Assembly: GCF_013364195.1 (NCBI RefSeq)
Contig: NZ_CP054918.1
Coordinates: 3,461,001-3,525,000, forward strand
DNA: 64,000 nt
DNA from: Streptomyces sp. NA04227
GTDB lineage: Bacteria; Actinomycetota; Actinomycetes; Streptomycetales; Streptomycetaceae
Direction of reading: 5' to 3'
This document shows positions 36,493 to 45,249 of the stretch, piece after piece (the first letter of the stretch is position 1; every line of letters starts with the position of its first letter). The notes beneath the pieces are model-generated. The model did no database searches. It was not told the DNA's origin and worked only from the letters and a program-made list of their open reading frames with translations. The translations under genes and the position numbers were made by a program.

Positions 36493-37826
36493 GCGCGCCC
36501 TCCCCGCGTCACGGTGACCGGCAGCGCGCTCGGGCCGCGCAGTACGAAGCCCTCCTTTATGGGCGGGGGATCGACGGCCAGCGTCAGGGTCTCGAAGCGG
36601 GCGGCGAGGCCCTGGAGGACGCGGGCGGCGGCGAGTTCGGCCAGGGGGGCGCCGAGGCAGCGGTGGATGTGGGAGCCGAAGGCGAGGTGGCCGGGGTCGT
36701 CGCGGTCGATCACGAAGCGGTCGCCGTCGGGGAAGCGCCGCTCGTCGCGGTTGGCGGAGCCGAGGACGAGCAGCAGTGCCTCGCCCTTCTTGAACTCGTG
36801 GCCCTCGTAGGTGAAGTCCTCCAGGGCGATACGGCCCATCTCCGGTGCGGGCGGCTCGAAGCGGAGGACCTCGGTGACGGCGCTCGGGGCGAGTGAGGGG
36901 TCGGCGACAAGGCGCGCGTACGCCTCGGGGTGGCGGGCGAGTACCCAGACGCAGGAGGCGATCAGGGTGGCCGTGGTGTCCAGGCCCGCGGCCATCATCA
37001 GCAGGCTGGTGGTGGCGACTTCGAGGTCGGTGAGCCGGTCCCGGCCGTCGCCCGCGAGGGTCAGCGCGGAGATCAGGTCCTCGCCCGGGTTCGCGCGGCG
37101 GGCCGCGGTCAGGGACTCGAACGAGGCCATGCACGCGCGGATCGCGCCGCGCCGTGCCTCGGCGGCCTCCTCGGACAGCGTGACGTCGAGTTCGAGGACC
37201 CCGGAGATGCCCGCGCCGAGTGCGGCGAAGGTCTCCCGGTCCGCCTCGGGTATGCCGAGCAGGTCCGCCATGATGCGTACGGGCAGGGGCTCGGCGATGC
37301 TGCGTACCGCATCGAACTCCCCGTCGAACTCCCCGTCGAACTCCGCGTCGAACTCCGCGCCCGTCCCCGTACCGAACTTCGCGCCGAACTCGGCACTGAC
37401 AGCGTCGAGTTGGGCGTCGACGGCGGCCTGGACCGCGGCGGGCATCCGCTGGGTCAGGGACTCGGTGAAGGCTCCGGCGACCAGGCCGCGCAGGCGGGTG
37501 TGCTCGGGCGGGTCGACCAGCATGAAGGGCTTGCTGCCGCCCTCGATGCCGAAGCCGAGGAACGGCGGCGGGTTGCCGTCCGTCTGCGCCAACACCGCTT
37601 CGTAGAGGGAGGACTTGGCGAAGTCCTTGCCCAGGCGGGTGTCGTGCAGCAGCCGTTCGCAGTCCTGGAAGCGGACGAACGCGGGCGAATCGAGGAAGCC
37701 GCGGGCGAGTGGACCCGCCGCGCGCAGCCGCCGGTAGGTCGGATAGGGATCCGCACGGAAGACCGGGTCGCTCGGGTCGTAGCCGGGCCAGGTGTCCGGC
37801 GCGGGCGCGTTCAGGCTGTCTGTCAC
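36489..37826 (-). CDS. cytochrome P450 (first copy)
   Basis: A 445-residue bacterial class I P450. The I-helix oxygen motif AAGLDTTAT, ExxR (EVLRFEPP), and a cysteine-ligand loop FGSHIHRCLG (Cys390) are present; the loop has S and H where most have a glycine and another residue. An acidic block EFDAEFDGEFDGEFD (about 157-171), coded by a 12-bp repeat, expands the usual short EFD at the D/E helix region. The sequence resembles the other P450 at 49229-50515 (shared GKDFA and PPFLGFG). GTG 37826 has GGGGA upstream. Probable role: hydroxylation or N-oxidation of the prenylated core. No ferredoxin is nearby. Confidence 0.9.
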   Translation of the reverse strand: MTDSLNAPAPDTWPGYDPSDPVFRADPYPTYRRLRAAGPLARGFLDSPAFVRFQDCERLLHDTRLGKDFAKSSLYEAVLAQTDGNPPPFLGFGIEGGSKPFMLVDPPEHTRLRGLVAGAFTESLTQRMPAAVQAAVDAQLDAVSAEFGAKFGTGTGAEFDAEFDGEFDGEFDAVRSIAEPLPVRIMADLLGIPEADRETFAALGAGISGVLELDVTLSEEAAEARRGAIRACMASFESLTAARRANPGEDLISALTLAGDGRDRLTDLEVATTSLLMMAAGLDTTATLIASCVWVLARHPEAYARLVADPSLAPSAVTEVLRFEPPAPEMGRIALEDFTYEGHEFKKGEALLLVLGSANRDERRFPDGDRFVIDRDDPGHLAFGSHIHRCLGAPLAELAAARVLQGLAARFETLTLAVDPPPIKEGFVLRGPSALPVTVTRGGRA

Positions 37827-38220
37827 GTGTGATCCCCGTTTGTCTCTGTACCGCATACGGCAGTTGGCGGCACACGCCGAACGGGAGGACCCGGGCGACG
37901 CCTGCCAAGGCGGCCTGGGCCGTCGGCCGCCCGGCGCACGCGTACGGGCATCAGAAACCCGCGTGCCGCGTGGTCGGTCGGCCAGGGCGGCCCGGGTGGC
38001 AACGAAGGCATGCGCGACGGCCGCCAGGGGCGCCTGCCCGGTCACAGTGGAACGGGAGTCGAGGATACGGATTACCCGCCCATGACTGAAGACCGTGCAG
38101 AAATCCCTTTCGCGGTAAGGGAGTTCGTACGTACGGGTAACTCGCCGGGTAACCCGCTGCGGACGGTGGGCGCGGTGGACGGTGGGCGACCCGGCCACGG
38201 TGGGAGACCCGCCCGCCCCC
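37827..38220. other. intergenic region between ispG and P450
   Basis: About 390 bases. Short repeats of GACGGTGGGCG (38163-38200) lie near the ispG stop, and GTACGTACG is at about 38128. The P450-VOC unit may have its own promoter here. Confidence 0.4.
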
Positions 38221-39372
38221 TCAGCCGGAAACCGGCACCACCTCCGGCTCCCCCGGCTCCAGCCCGTTCTCCTCCGCGATGCGCAGGGCCTCCTCGATCA
38301 GGGTCTCCACGATCTTCGACTCGGGGACGGTCTTGATGACCTCGCCCTTGACGAAGATCTGGCCCTTGCCGTTTCCGGAGGCGACGCCGAGGTCGGCCTC
38401 GCGGGCCTCGCCGGGACCGTTGACCACACAGCCCATCACCGCGACGCGCAGCGGGACTTCGAGGCCTTCGAGTCCGGCGGTGACCTCGTCGGCCAGTTTG
38501 TAGACGTCGACCTGGGCGCGGCCGCAGGCGGGGCAGGAGACGATGTCCAGCTTGCGGGGGCGCAGGTTGAGGCTCTGCAGGATCTGCAGGCCGACCTTGA
38601 CCTCTTCGACCGGCGGCGCGGACAGCGAGACGCGGATGGTGTCGCCGATGCCCTGGCGCAGCAGCGCGCCGAAGGCGACGGCGGACTTGATGGTGCCCTG
38701 GAAGGCGGGACCGGCCTCGGTGACGCCGAGGTGCAGGGGGTAGTCGCAGGACTCGGCGAGCAGTTCGTAGGCGCGGACCATGACCACCGGGTCGTTGTGC
38801 TTGACCGAGATCTTGATGTCGTGGAAGTCGTGCTCGGCGAACAGGCCCGCCTCCCACAGCGCCGATTCGACCAGGGCCTCCGGGGTGGCCTTGCCGTGCT
38901 TCTGGAGCAGCCGCTTGTCGAGGGAGCCCGCGTTGACGCCGATCCGGATCGGGGTGCCGGTCTCCCGGGCCGCCTGCGAGATCTCCTTGACCTGGTCGTC
39001 GAACTTCTTGATGTTGCCCGGGTTGACGCGTACGGCCGCGCAGCCCGCCTCGATGGCGGCGAACACGTAGCGGGGCTGGAAGTGGATGTCGGCGATGACG
39101 GGGATCTGGGCCTTGCGCGCGATCTGGGGCAGGGCGTCCGCGTCGTCCTGGGAGGGGCAGGCCACCCGGACGATGTCGCAACCGGCGGCGGTGAGCTGGG
39201 CGATCTCCTGCAAGGTGGCGTTGACGTCCGAGGTGGTGGTGACCGTCATGGACTGCACGGCCACCGGCGACTCACTGCCCACGCCGACGCCGCCGACGTC
39301 GAGTTGGCGGGTCCTGCGCCGCGGGGCGAGTACGGGCGCGGGCAGCTGGGGTATCCCGAGCGGGACCGACAT
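38221..39372 (-). CDS. ispG: 4-hydroxy-3-methylbut-2-enyl-diphosphate synthase (cluster copy)
   Basis: A 383-residue enzyme of the MEP pathway (GcpE) that turns methylerythritol 2,4-cyclodiphosphate into HMBPP. The N-terminal TIM barrel ([26 protein letters not shown]) and C-terminal [4Fe-4S] domain with CPACGR and GCVVNGPGE are intact. Streptomyces need one ispG for growth; placement inside a prenyl cluster suggests this is an extra, supply-boosting copy. It ends the dxs-ispG pair, 131 bases after dxs. Confidence 0.95.
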   Translation of the reverse strand: MSVPLGIPQLPAPVLAPRRRTRQLDVGGVGVGSESPVAVQSMTVTTTSDVNATLQEIAQLTAAGCDIVRVACPSQDDADALPQIARKAQIPVIADIHFQPRYVFAAIEAGCAAVRVNPGNIKKFDDQVKEISQAARETGTPIRIGVNAGSLDKRLLQKHGKATPEALVESALWEAGLFAEHDFHDIKISVKHNDPVVMVRAYELLAESCDYPLHLGVTEAGPAFQGTIKSAVAFGALLRQGIGDTIRVSLSAPPVEEVKVGLQILQSLNLRPRKLDIVSCPACGRAQVDVYKLADEVTAGLEGLEVPLRVAVMGCVVNGPGEAREADLGVASGNGKGQIFVKGEVIKTVPESKIVETLIEEALRIAEENGLEPGEPEVVPVSG

Positions 39373-39503
39373 GGCTGTTCCTCCGGAGGGTCGGGGCGGC
39401 CCGGATGGACCGCTGCGGGTGCCGGGGCGGAGCCGGTACGGCGACGGGCAGAGCCGGTACGGCGACGGCCGGGCGCCGCCGTACCGGTCTCAAACCGCCC
39501 GGC

Positions 39504-41432
39504 CTACCCCGCGAGCTGCTTGGCCGCCAGGACCGCGCGCTGCTGGGCGATGGTGGCCGCGCCGCTCAGGGCGGTGAGCTGTGCCTGGAGCGCGGCCGTC
39601 AACTGCGCGGCGTCCAGGCCGCTTTCGGCGAGGATCTGCGGGCGCTTGCCGTGGTCCAGGAACTCCTGGCTGATGCCGAACACGCGCACCGGGGTGTGCA
39701 CACCGTGGTCGCCGAGGGTCTGCGCCAGGGCCGAACCGACGCCGCCCACACGGCCGTTGTCCTCGACGGTGGCCACCAGGCGGTACTCGGCGGCGAGTTC
39801 GACAAGGCGCCGCGGTACGGGCTTGACCCAGCGCGGGTCGACGACGGTGACGCCGTGGCCCTCGGCGGCGAGCCGCTCGGCCGTCTCCAGGCAGGTTCCG
39901 GCGAGGGCGCCGACCGAGACGAGCAGGACGTCCTGGCGTGCGTCGCGGCGCAGTACGTCGATGCCGTCCTCGTGTGCCACGGCCTCGATGTCGGGGCCGG
40001 TGGTGCCCTTGGGGAAGCGGAGCACGGTGGGGCCGTCGTCGACGGCGACCGCCTCGCCGAGCAGTTCGCGCAGCCGGGCGCCGTCGCGCGGGGCGGCGAG
40101 CCTGAGGCCCGGTACGACCTGGAGCAGCGACATGTCCCACATGCCGTTGTGGGAGGGGCCGTCGTCGCCGGTGACCCCGGCCCGGTCCAGGACGAAGGTG
40201 ACCGGAGCCTTGTGCAGGGCGACGTCCATCAGGAGCTGGTCGAAGGCGCGGTTGAGGAAGGTGGCGTAGACGGCGACGACCGGGTGCAGTCCGCCGAGGG
40301 CCAGGCCCGCCGCCGAGGTCGCCGCGTGCTGCTCGGCGATGCCGACGTCGAAGATGCGCGCGGGGTGGCGGCGGGCGAACTCGACGAGCCCGACCGGGCC
40401 GAGCATGGCGGCGGTGATGGCCACCAAGTCCTCGCGGTCTTCGGCGAGTTCGATCATCTCCTCGCCGAAGACGGAGGTCCAGGAGGGGTACGCGGGCTTC
40501 GGCGCGGGCTTGCCCTTCGGCTGGGCGCGCACCACGTGGAAGCGCTCCGCCTCGTCCTGTTCGGCCGCCCCGTAGCCGCGGCCCTTCTGGGTGATGGCGT
40601 GGACGAGCACCGGGCCGTCGAATCCGGCGGCCACCCGCAGCACGTCCTCCAGTGCCTCCTGGTCGTGGCCGTCGACCGGGCCCAGGTACTTCAGGCCCAG
40701 GTCCTCGAACATGCCCTGCGGGGCGACCAGGTCCTTCAGGCCCTTCTTCGCGCCGTGCAGCGCCCCGTACAGCGGCCTGCCGACGACCGGCACCCCGGGC
40801 ACCCGCTCCTTGACCCCGGCCAGGAACTTCTCGTAGCCGGGGCGGGTGCGCAGCCGGGCCAGGTGGTCGGCGAGGCCGCCGATGGTGGGCGAGTAGGAGC
40901 GCTCGTTGTCGTTGACGACGACGACAAGGGGGCGGTCCTTGGCGGCGGCGATGTTGTTCAGCGCCTCCCAGGCCATACCGCCGGTGAGGGCGCCGTCGCC
41001 GATGACCGCGACCACGGCGCGGTCGGTGACGCCCCGGAGCTGATGCGCCTTCGCGAGGCCGTCGGCGTAGGAGAGGACCGTGGAGGCGTGGCTGTTCTCG
41101 ATGACGTCGTGCTCGGACTCGGCGCGGCTCGGGTAGCCGGACAGGCCGCCGGGCTGGCGCAGTTGGTCGAAGCCGTCGGCGCGGCCGGTGACGATCTTGT
41201 GGACGTAGGTCTGGTGGCCGGTGTCCCACAGGAGGGTGTCGCGGGGCGAGTCGAAGACCCGGTGCAGGGCGAGCGTCAGCTCGACCACGCCGAGGTTGGG
41301 GCCCAGGTGTCCGCCGGTGCGGCTGACCTTGTCGATGAGGAACTCGCGTATGTCCTGGGCGAGTTCGGCCGTCTCGGCGAGGGAGAGGGCCTTGAGGTCC
41401 GCGGGGCCCTTGATCGCTTGCAGTGACTGCAT
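39504..41432 (-). CDS. dxs: 1-deoxy-D-xylulose-5-phosphate synthase (cluster copy)
   Basis: A 642-residue thiamine-diphosphate enzyme, the entry and flux-controlling step of the MEP pathway. It has the [11 protein letters not shown] histidine motif, [17 protein letters not shown] for the cofactor, and [15 protein letters not shown]. Full length. It lies between the prenyl diphosphate synthase and ispG on one strand, so the three form a precursor-supply block. ATG 41432 has GAAGAAGG upstream. A 10-base-phased repeat occupies its upstream spacer. Confidence 0.96.
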   Translation of the reverse strand: MQSLQAIKGPADLKALSLAETAELAQDIREFLIDKVSRTGGHLGPNLGVVELTLALHRVFDSPRDTLLWDTGHQTYVHKIVTGRADGFDQLRQPGGLSGYPSRAESEHDVIENSHASTVLSYADGLAKAHQLRGVTDRAVVAVIGDGALTGGMAWEALNNIAAAKDRPLVVVVNDNERSYSPTIGGLADHLARLRTRPGYEKFLAGVKERVPGVPVVGRPLYGALHGAKKGLKDLVAPQGMFEDLGLKYLGPVDGHDQEALEDVLRVAAGFDGPVLVHAITQKGRGYGAAEQDEAERFHVVRAQPKGKPAPKPAYPSWTSVFGEEMIELAEDREDLVAITAAMLGPVGLVEFARRHPARIFDVGIAEQHAATSAAGLALGGLHPVVAVYATFLNRAFDQLLMDVALHKAPVTFVLDRAGVTGDDGPSHNGMWDMSLLQVVPGLRLAAPRDGARLRELLGEAVAVDDGPTVLRFPKGTTGPDIEAVAHEDGIDVLRRDARQDVLLVSVGALAGTCLETAERLAAEGHGVTVVDPRWVKPVPRRLVELAAEYRLVATVEDNGRVGGVGSALAQTLGDHGVHTPVRVFGISQEFLDHGKRPQILAESGLDAAQLTAALQAQLTALSGAATIAQQRAVLAAKQLAG

Positions 41433-41447
41433 CGCGCCTTCTTCCGT

Positions 41448-41585
41448 CTCGTTGCGACTCGTTACGGCTCGTTCCGGCTTACGGGCTCGTCTCGTTGCGG
41501 CGGCTCGTTCTCGTTGCGGCTCGTACGGCTCGCTGCGGCTTGGTACGACTGGGTACGGCTCGGTACGACTTGGTCCGGCTCGGGG
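41448..41585. repeat. degenerate ~10-bp repeat (CTCGTTRCGG) upstream of dxs
   Basis: Repeated CTCGT and TACGG/TGCGG words with a spacing of mostly 10 bases fill the spacer between the prenyl synthase stop and the dxs start. Units include CTCGTTGCGA, CTCGTTACGG, CTCGTTCCGG, TTGGTACGAC and CTCGGTACGA. Confidence 0.6.
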
Positions 41586-41634
41586 AAACGCTCCGGCCGC
41601 GGCCCTCGCGGGCGCGCGGCCGGAGCGGGGTGGC

Positions 41635-42759
41635 TCAGGAGTCGCGGTAGGCGACGCGGTGGGCCATCACGGTCAGTTCGCTGCGCCAGGCCTCGGACAC
41701 GTCGGCGGTGTCGAGCGCGGCCACGGCGGTCAGCACCAACTCGTCGATGTGCTTCTCCACTTGGTCGCGGATCCCGGCGTCGACGATCAGCCGGCGCAGT
41801 TCGGCGACGTCCGAGCGGTCCACGCCGCCCTCGCCGCGCCGGACCAGTTCGCGCACCCGCTCGTCGCTCTGCATGGCGAGCCCGAGCAGCAGGGTCATCT
41901 TGTGCTGGGCGAAGTCGAGTCCGGCCGTCTTGCCGGTGACGGAGTCCTCGCCGAAGGCGTCGATCAGGTCGTCGCGCAACTGGAAGGCCTCGCCGAGCGC
42001 GCGCCCGTACACCTCGAAGGGCTCGGCCAGGTCCTCGCGTCCGGCGAACAACGCCCCGATGTTCAGGGGCCGGTGGATGGAGTAACGGCCCGACTTGTAC
42101 AGGGCGACGCGACGGGACAGCTCCGGGTCCGGGTTGTACTCGGCGGCGATGGACAGGTCCATGAACTGGCCGACCATCATCTCCGAGCGCAGCAGCGACC
42201 ACTCGTCGAGCACGGGGCCGCGGGCGTCGCGCAGCGCCTGGTCGGCGTAGACCGCGGCGAGGTCACCGGCGAGGATCGCCACGCTCTCGCCGAACCGCTG
42301 GGAGCTGCCGCGCCAGCCCGCCGCGCGGTGCCGCTCGGCCTGCACCAGATGCGAGGTCGGGCGGCCCCGGCGCAGATCGGCCTCGTCGAAGATGTCGTCG
42401 TGCAACAGGGCCGAGACATGCATGAGTTCGAGGGCGGCGGCCAGGCCCGGCAGGACGGGTTCGGCCGGGTCGCCGCCCGCCGCGAGGAAACCGGAGACGC
42501 AGAACGCGGGCCGCAGCCGCTTGCCGCCCGCGGTGACCAGGTCGCGAATCCCGTCGAAAAGGGCGAGGCTCTGCGGCGCTTCGGCGCGCCAGCGCTCCGT
42601 CTCGCGGTCCAGGAGCCCGCCGATGGCGCGCTCGGCGTCGTCGAGGAGCCGCTCGCGCAGTTCCCGCGGGGTGGCCCCGGCGGTGGTGTCGGTGGCCACG
42701 GCGCCCTGGGCGGCCGTGGTGGCGGTGTTCTCGGTGACGGACCTGCCGGCGGTGCTCAT
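41635..42759 (-). CDS. polyprenyl diphosphate synthase (FPP/GGPP type)
   Basis: A 374-residue trans-prenyltransferase that chains IPP and DMAPP. First aspartate-rich motif DDIFD (121-125), second DDLID (in [11 protein letters not shown]), GGKRLRP near residue 78, [11 protein letters not shown]. Residues 5 and 4 before the first motif are Ser and Ala. These small residues usually permit chains longer than C10, so FPP or GGPP is expected. The product length is inferred, not seen. An acidic/Thr-rich 30-residue N terminus is variable. ATG 42759 has AGGAG 7 bases upstream. It feeds the UbiA enzyme of the operon. Confidence 0.92.
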   Translation of the reverse strand: MSTAGRSVTENTATTAAQGAVATDTTAGATPRELRERLLDDAERAIGGLLDRETERWRAEAPQSLALFDGIRDLVTAGGKRLRPAFCVSGFLAAGGDPAEPVLPGLAAALELMHVSALLHDDIFDEADLRRGRPTSHLVQAERHRAAGWRGSSQRFGESVAILAGDLAAVYADQALRDARGPVLDEWSLLRSEMMVGQFMDLSIAAEYNPDPELSRRVALYKSGRYSIHRPLNIGALFAGREDLAEPFEVYGRALGEAFQLRDDLIDAFGEDSVTGKTAGLDFAQHKMTLLLGLAMQSDERVRELVRRGEGGVDRSDVAELRRLIVDAGIRDQVEKHIDELVLTAVAALDTADVSEAWRSELTVMAHRVAYRDS

Positions 42760-42785
42760 GGTGACTCCTGCTCGTTCCGACTGAC

Positions 42786-42812
42786 GGCCCCGGACGGTTC
42801 GCGTCCGGGGCC
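42786..42812 (-). terminator. hairpin between thioesterase and prenyl synthase genes
   Basis: The 11-bp perfect stem GGCCCCGGACG / CGTCCGGGGCC with a 5-base loop lies in the only sizeable gap of this part of the operon. It may end or attenuate transcription between the PKS block and the prenyl-supply block. Confidence 0.45.
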
Positions 42813-42934
42813 CTGAAGCTGCGGCCGCCCGAGGGCGGCCGGCAAGTGTGTGCACGGGCACGCGGAGGGGCTGTGCAACTGGGCGTAGTTCCCACTCGCC
42901 CGGCCCGTCCGCGCGCCCGCCGCGCGTGTGGCGT

Positions 42935-43696
42935 TTACGCGTCCGCGCGTCGGCCCGCCTGTGCGGCGACGGGGGTCTTCCCGACGCTCGCACCGATGGC
43001 GAGCAGGGCCTCGGCGGTCTCCGCGGGCTGCTCGAGGACGTACATGTGACCGGCCTGAAGCAGTCGCAGGGACACCGCCTGAAGTATCTCGCGGTACTGC
43101 TCGAGGACGGCCGGAGGACTGGGCAGGTCCCGCTCGCCGCCCATCAGGTGGACGGGCGCCTTCAGCGGGGTCGCCGTCCAGCCGCGCTTGGCGAGGACCG
43201 CGAGGTCCGCGCGCAGGTCCGGCAGCATGAGCCGCTTGACCATGTCCTCGGAGACGCCGAGCGCGGGCAGGATGCCCTGCTCGGTGGCCACCTCGAACAG
43301 CATCTGGTCGTCGAGCCCGTACAGGCCCGCCGAGGTGAACTCCGGCGCGGGCGGCGCCGAGAGGACCACGTGCAGGTCCTTCGGCCAGTGCGAGGACCAG
43401 AGCTGGGCCATGCGGTGCACGACCGCCGCGCCCAGGCTGTGCCCGAAGAGCAGACCCGGGCCCCTCAGGTCCTCGGCGAGCAGGCCGAGATAGAAGTGCG
43501 CGAGCGCGTCCAGGTCACGCTCGCCGTCGCCGTGGGAACGCGGTGGCTGTACGGCCACCACGCTCCAGTCCTCTCCGACCATGGTGGCGAGCCGCGCGAA
43601 CGACCTCGCCGAACCACCCGCAAACGGCACACAGATCAGCCGCAGCCCCTCGGGGCTGCCCTTCTTCAGTACGACACGTTCCGCGCCGGCCCTCAC
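42935..43696 (-). CDS. type II thioesterase
   Basis: A 253-residue alpha/beta hydrolase of the TEII class that removes stalled acyl groups from carrier proteins or helps release the chain. It has PFAGGSARSF, the nucleophile in GHSLGAA (Ser87), and a late GHMY histidine. GTG 43696 overlaps the ligase stop by 4 bases with GGAGAAG upstream, so the two are co-translated. In a type II system with a free ACP it could trim misprimed aryl-ACP. Confidence 0.88.
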   Translation of the reverse strand: MRAGAERVVLKKGSPEGLRLICVPFAGGSARSFARLATMVGEDWSVVAVQPPRSHGDGERDLDALAHFYLGLLAEDLRGPGLLFGHSLGAAVVHRMAQLWSSHWPKDLHVVLSAPPAPEFTSAGLYGLDDQMLFEVATEQGILPALGVSEDMVKRLMLPDLRADLAVLAKRGWTATPLKAPVHLMGGERDLPSPPAVLEQYREILQAVSLRLLQAGHMYVLEQPAETAEALLAIGASVGKTPVAAQAGRRADA

Positions 43697-45249
43697 GATT
43701 GCTTCTCCATTTCTCGCCGCCTGATCAGGTGGCGGGCAGTTTTTCCGGTGGAGGTCACGGGCAGTTCCTCGACCACCCGTACCGTCTGAGGTCTTTTGAA
43801 CACGGGCAGTTGCTCGCGGGCCGCGTCGATGACAGTGCGGCGCAGCCCGGCGTCGTCCGGGTCCCGGGGCACGACATGGGCGACGATGCGGGTGATCTCG
43901 TTCTCGTCCCGCACGCCGACGACAGCGCAACCGGCAACCCCCTCAAGGGCGTTGATGACGTCCTCGATCTCGCTCGGCAGGATCTTGAGCCCCCCGACGT
44001 TCAGGATGCTGTCGGACCTGCCCAGGTACATCCAGCCGCCTTCCGGGTCGTCGACGAGTGTGTCGCCGGTGTACACCCAGCCGTCACGGAAGGTCTGCGC
44101 GCTGAGCTCGGAAAGCCCCAGGTAGCGGGCGCCGGTGCTCGGCCCGCGCACCCGCAGATGGCCCATCTCGCCCGCCGGGAGCACCCGGTCCTCCTCGTCG
44201 CAGACCTGCACCTCGAAGCCCGGTACGGGCACGCCGGTCACGCCGTGCGGCGAGACGCCCGCGACCGTGGCCAGGAAGATGTGCAGGCACTCGGTGGAGC
44301 CGAGGCCGTTGACCAGGGTCAGGCCGTACGCCTCCTCGAAGCGTTCGCCGAGCAGGGCGCCGAGGTGCTCACCGGCGGAGACCGCCAGGCGCACCCCGGA
44401 CAGGTCGGGCCGCCGTCCGGTACCAGCCAGGGTGAGCATCGCCGCGTACAGGGTGGGCACCGCGAACAGCACCGTGGGCCGGTGCCGTTGCACCAGGTCG
44501 GCGACCAGGTGCGGTTCGGCGCGGCCGCGGAAGAGGATCGCCGAGGCGCCGACCGCGAAGGGCAGCAGCAGCGAGTTGCCGAAGCCGTAGCCGAAGGGCA
44601 GCTTCGCGGTGGACAGGACCCGGTCCGCGCGGCCGATGCCCAGGTGCGCGCCGATGCCCTGCGGGAAGGCGAGCAGCCCGCGGTGCAGATGCACGACTCC
44701 CTTCGGGCGCCCGGTGGATCCGGAGGTGTACTGAATCACCGCCATGTCCTCCCCGTCGCGCGCGACCGCCTCCCACAACGGGCTTGCGGCATCGACGAGT
44801 TCGGGCAGCGGGCGCTCACCGCCGGGGCGGGCGGTGAGCAGTACGGCACGCGGGAAGCGCTCGGCGAAGTCGGCGGCGACCTCGCCCGCCGGATCGTCGT
44901 GGACGACCACAACCGCCCCGGAGTCCTCGACGATGTAGCGCTGTTCCTCGGCCGTGAGCAGCGGAGAGACCGGCACCGGCACCGCGCCGAGCCGCATCGC
45001 GGCAAGCACGAGGGCGACCGGCAGCACGCCGTCCGGCAGCACGGTGACCATGCGGTCGCCGGGCCCGAGACCACTGTCGGCGAGCACGCGGGCGGCCTTG
45101 CACACACGCTCGTGCAGCTGCCGGTAGGTGAGTTCGCCCTCCTCGGTGATCAGCGCGACGGCGTCGGCGGTGTCCAGGCCGAGGTGGCGGTCCAGGTACC
45201 AGAGGGCGGCGTTGCCCTGCCCGGTGGTGGGTGCGGCAGTCTCGCTCAC
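43693..45249 (-). CDS. aryl-CoA/ACP ligase, benzoate-CoA-ligase type
   Basis: A 518-residue ANL-superfamily enzyme. Motif A3 QYTSGSTGRPKG, A7 TGDTLVDD, A8 GRSDSILNVGGLKILPSEIE, and the catalytic lysine in STGKTARH near the end are intact. The head NAALWYLDRHL and segment LSTAKLPFGYGFGN are typical of the benzoate/aminobenzoate-CoA ligase family. It would activate an arylcarboxylate, most likely anthranilate, as the PKS starter. GTG 45249 overlaps the KS-beta stop. Aurachin clusters use similar ligases (AuaE, AuaEII). Confidence 0.9.
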   Translation of the reverse strand: MSETAAPTTGQGNAALWYLDRHLGLDTADAVALITEEGELTYRQLHERVCKAARVLADSGLGPGDRMVTVLPDGVLPVALVLAAMRLGAVPVPVSPLLTAEEQRYIVEDSGAVVVVHDDPAGEVAADFAERFPRAVLLTARPGGERPLPELVDAASPLWEAVARDGEDMAVIQYTSGSTGRPKGVVHLHRGLLAFPQGIGAHLGIGRADRVLSTAKLPFGYGFGNSLLLPFAVGASAILFRGRAEPHLVADLVQRHRPTVLFAVPTLYAAMLTLAGTGRRPDLSGVRLAVSAGEHLGALLGERFEEAYGLTLVNGLGSTECLHIFLATVAGVSPHGVTGVPVPGFEVQVCDEEDRVLPAGEMGHLRVRGPSTGARYLGLSELSAQTFRDGWVYTGDTLVDDPEGGWMYLGRSDSILNVGGLKILPSEIEDVINALEGVAGCAVVGVRDENEITRIVAHVVPRDPDDAGLRRTVIDAAREQLPVFKRPQTVRVVEELPVTSTGKTARHLIRRREMEKQS

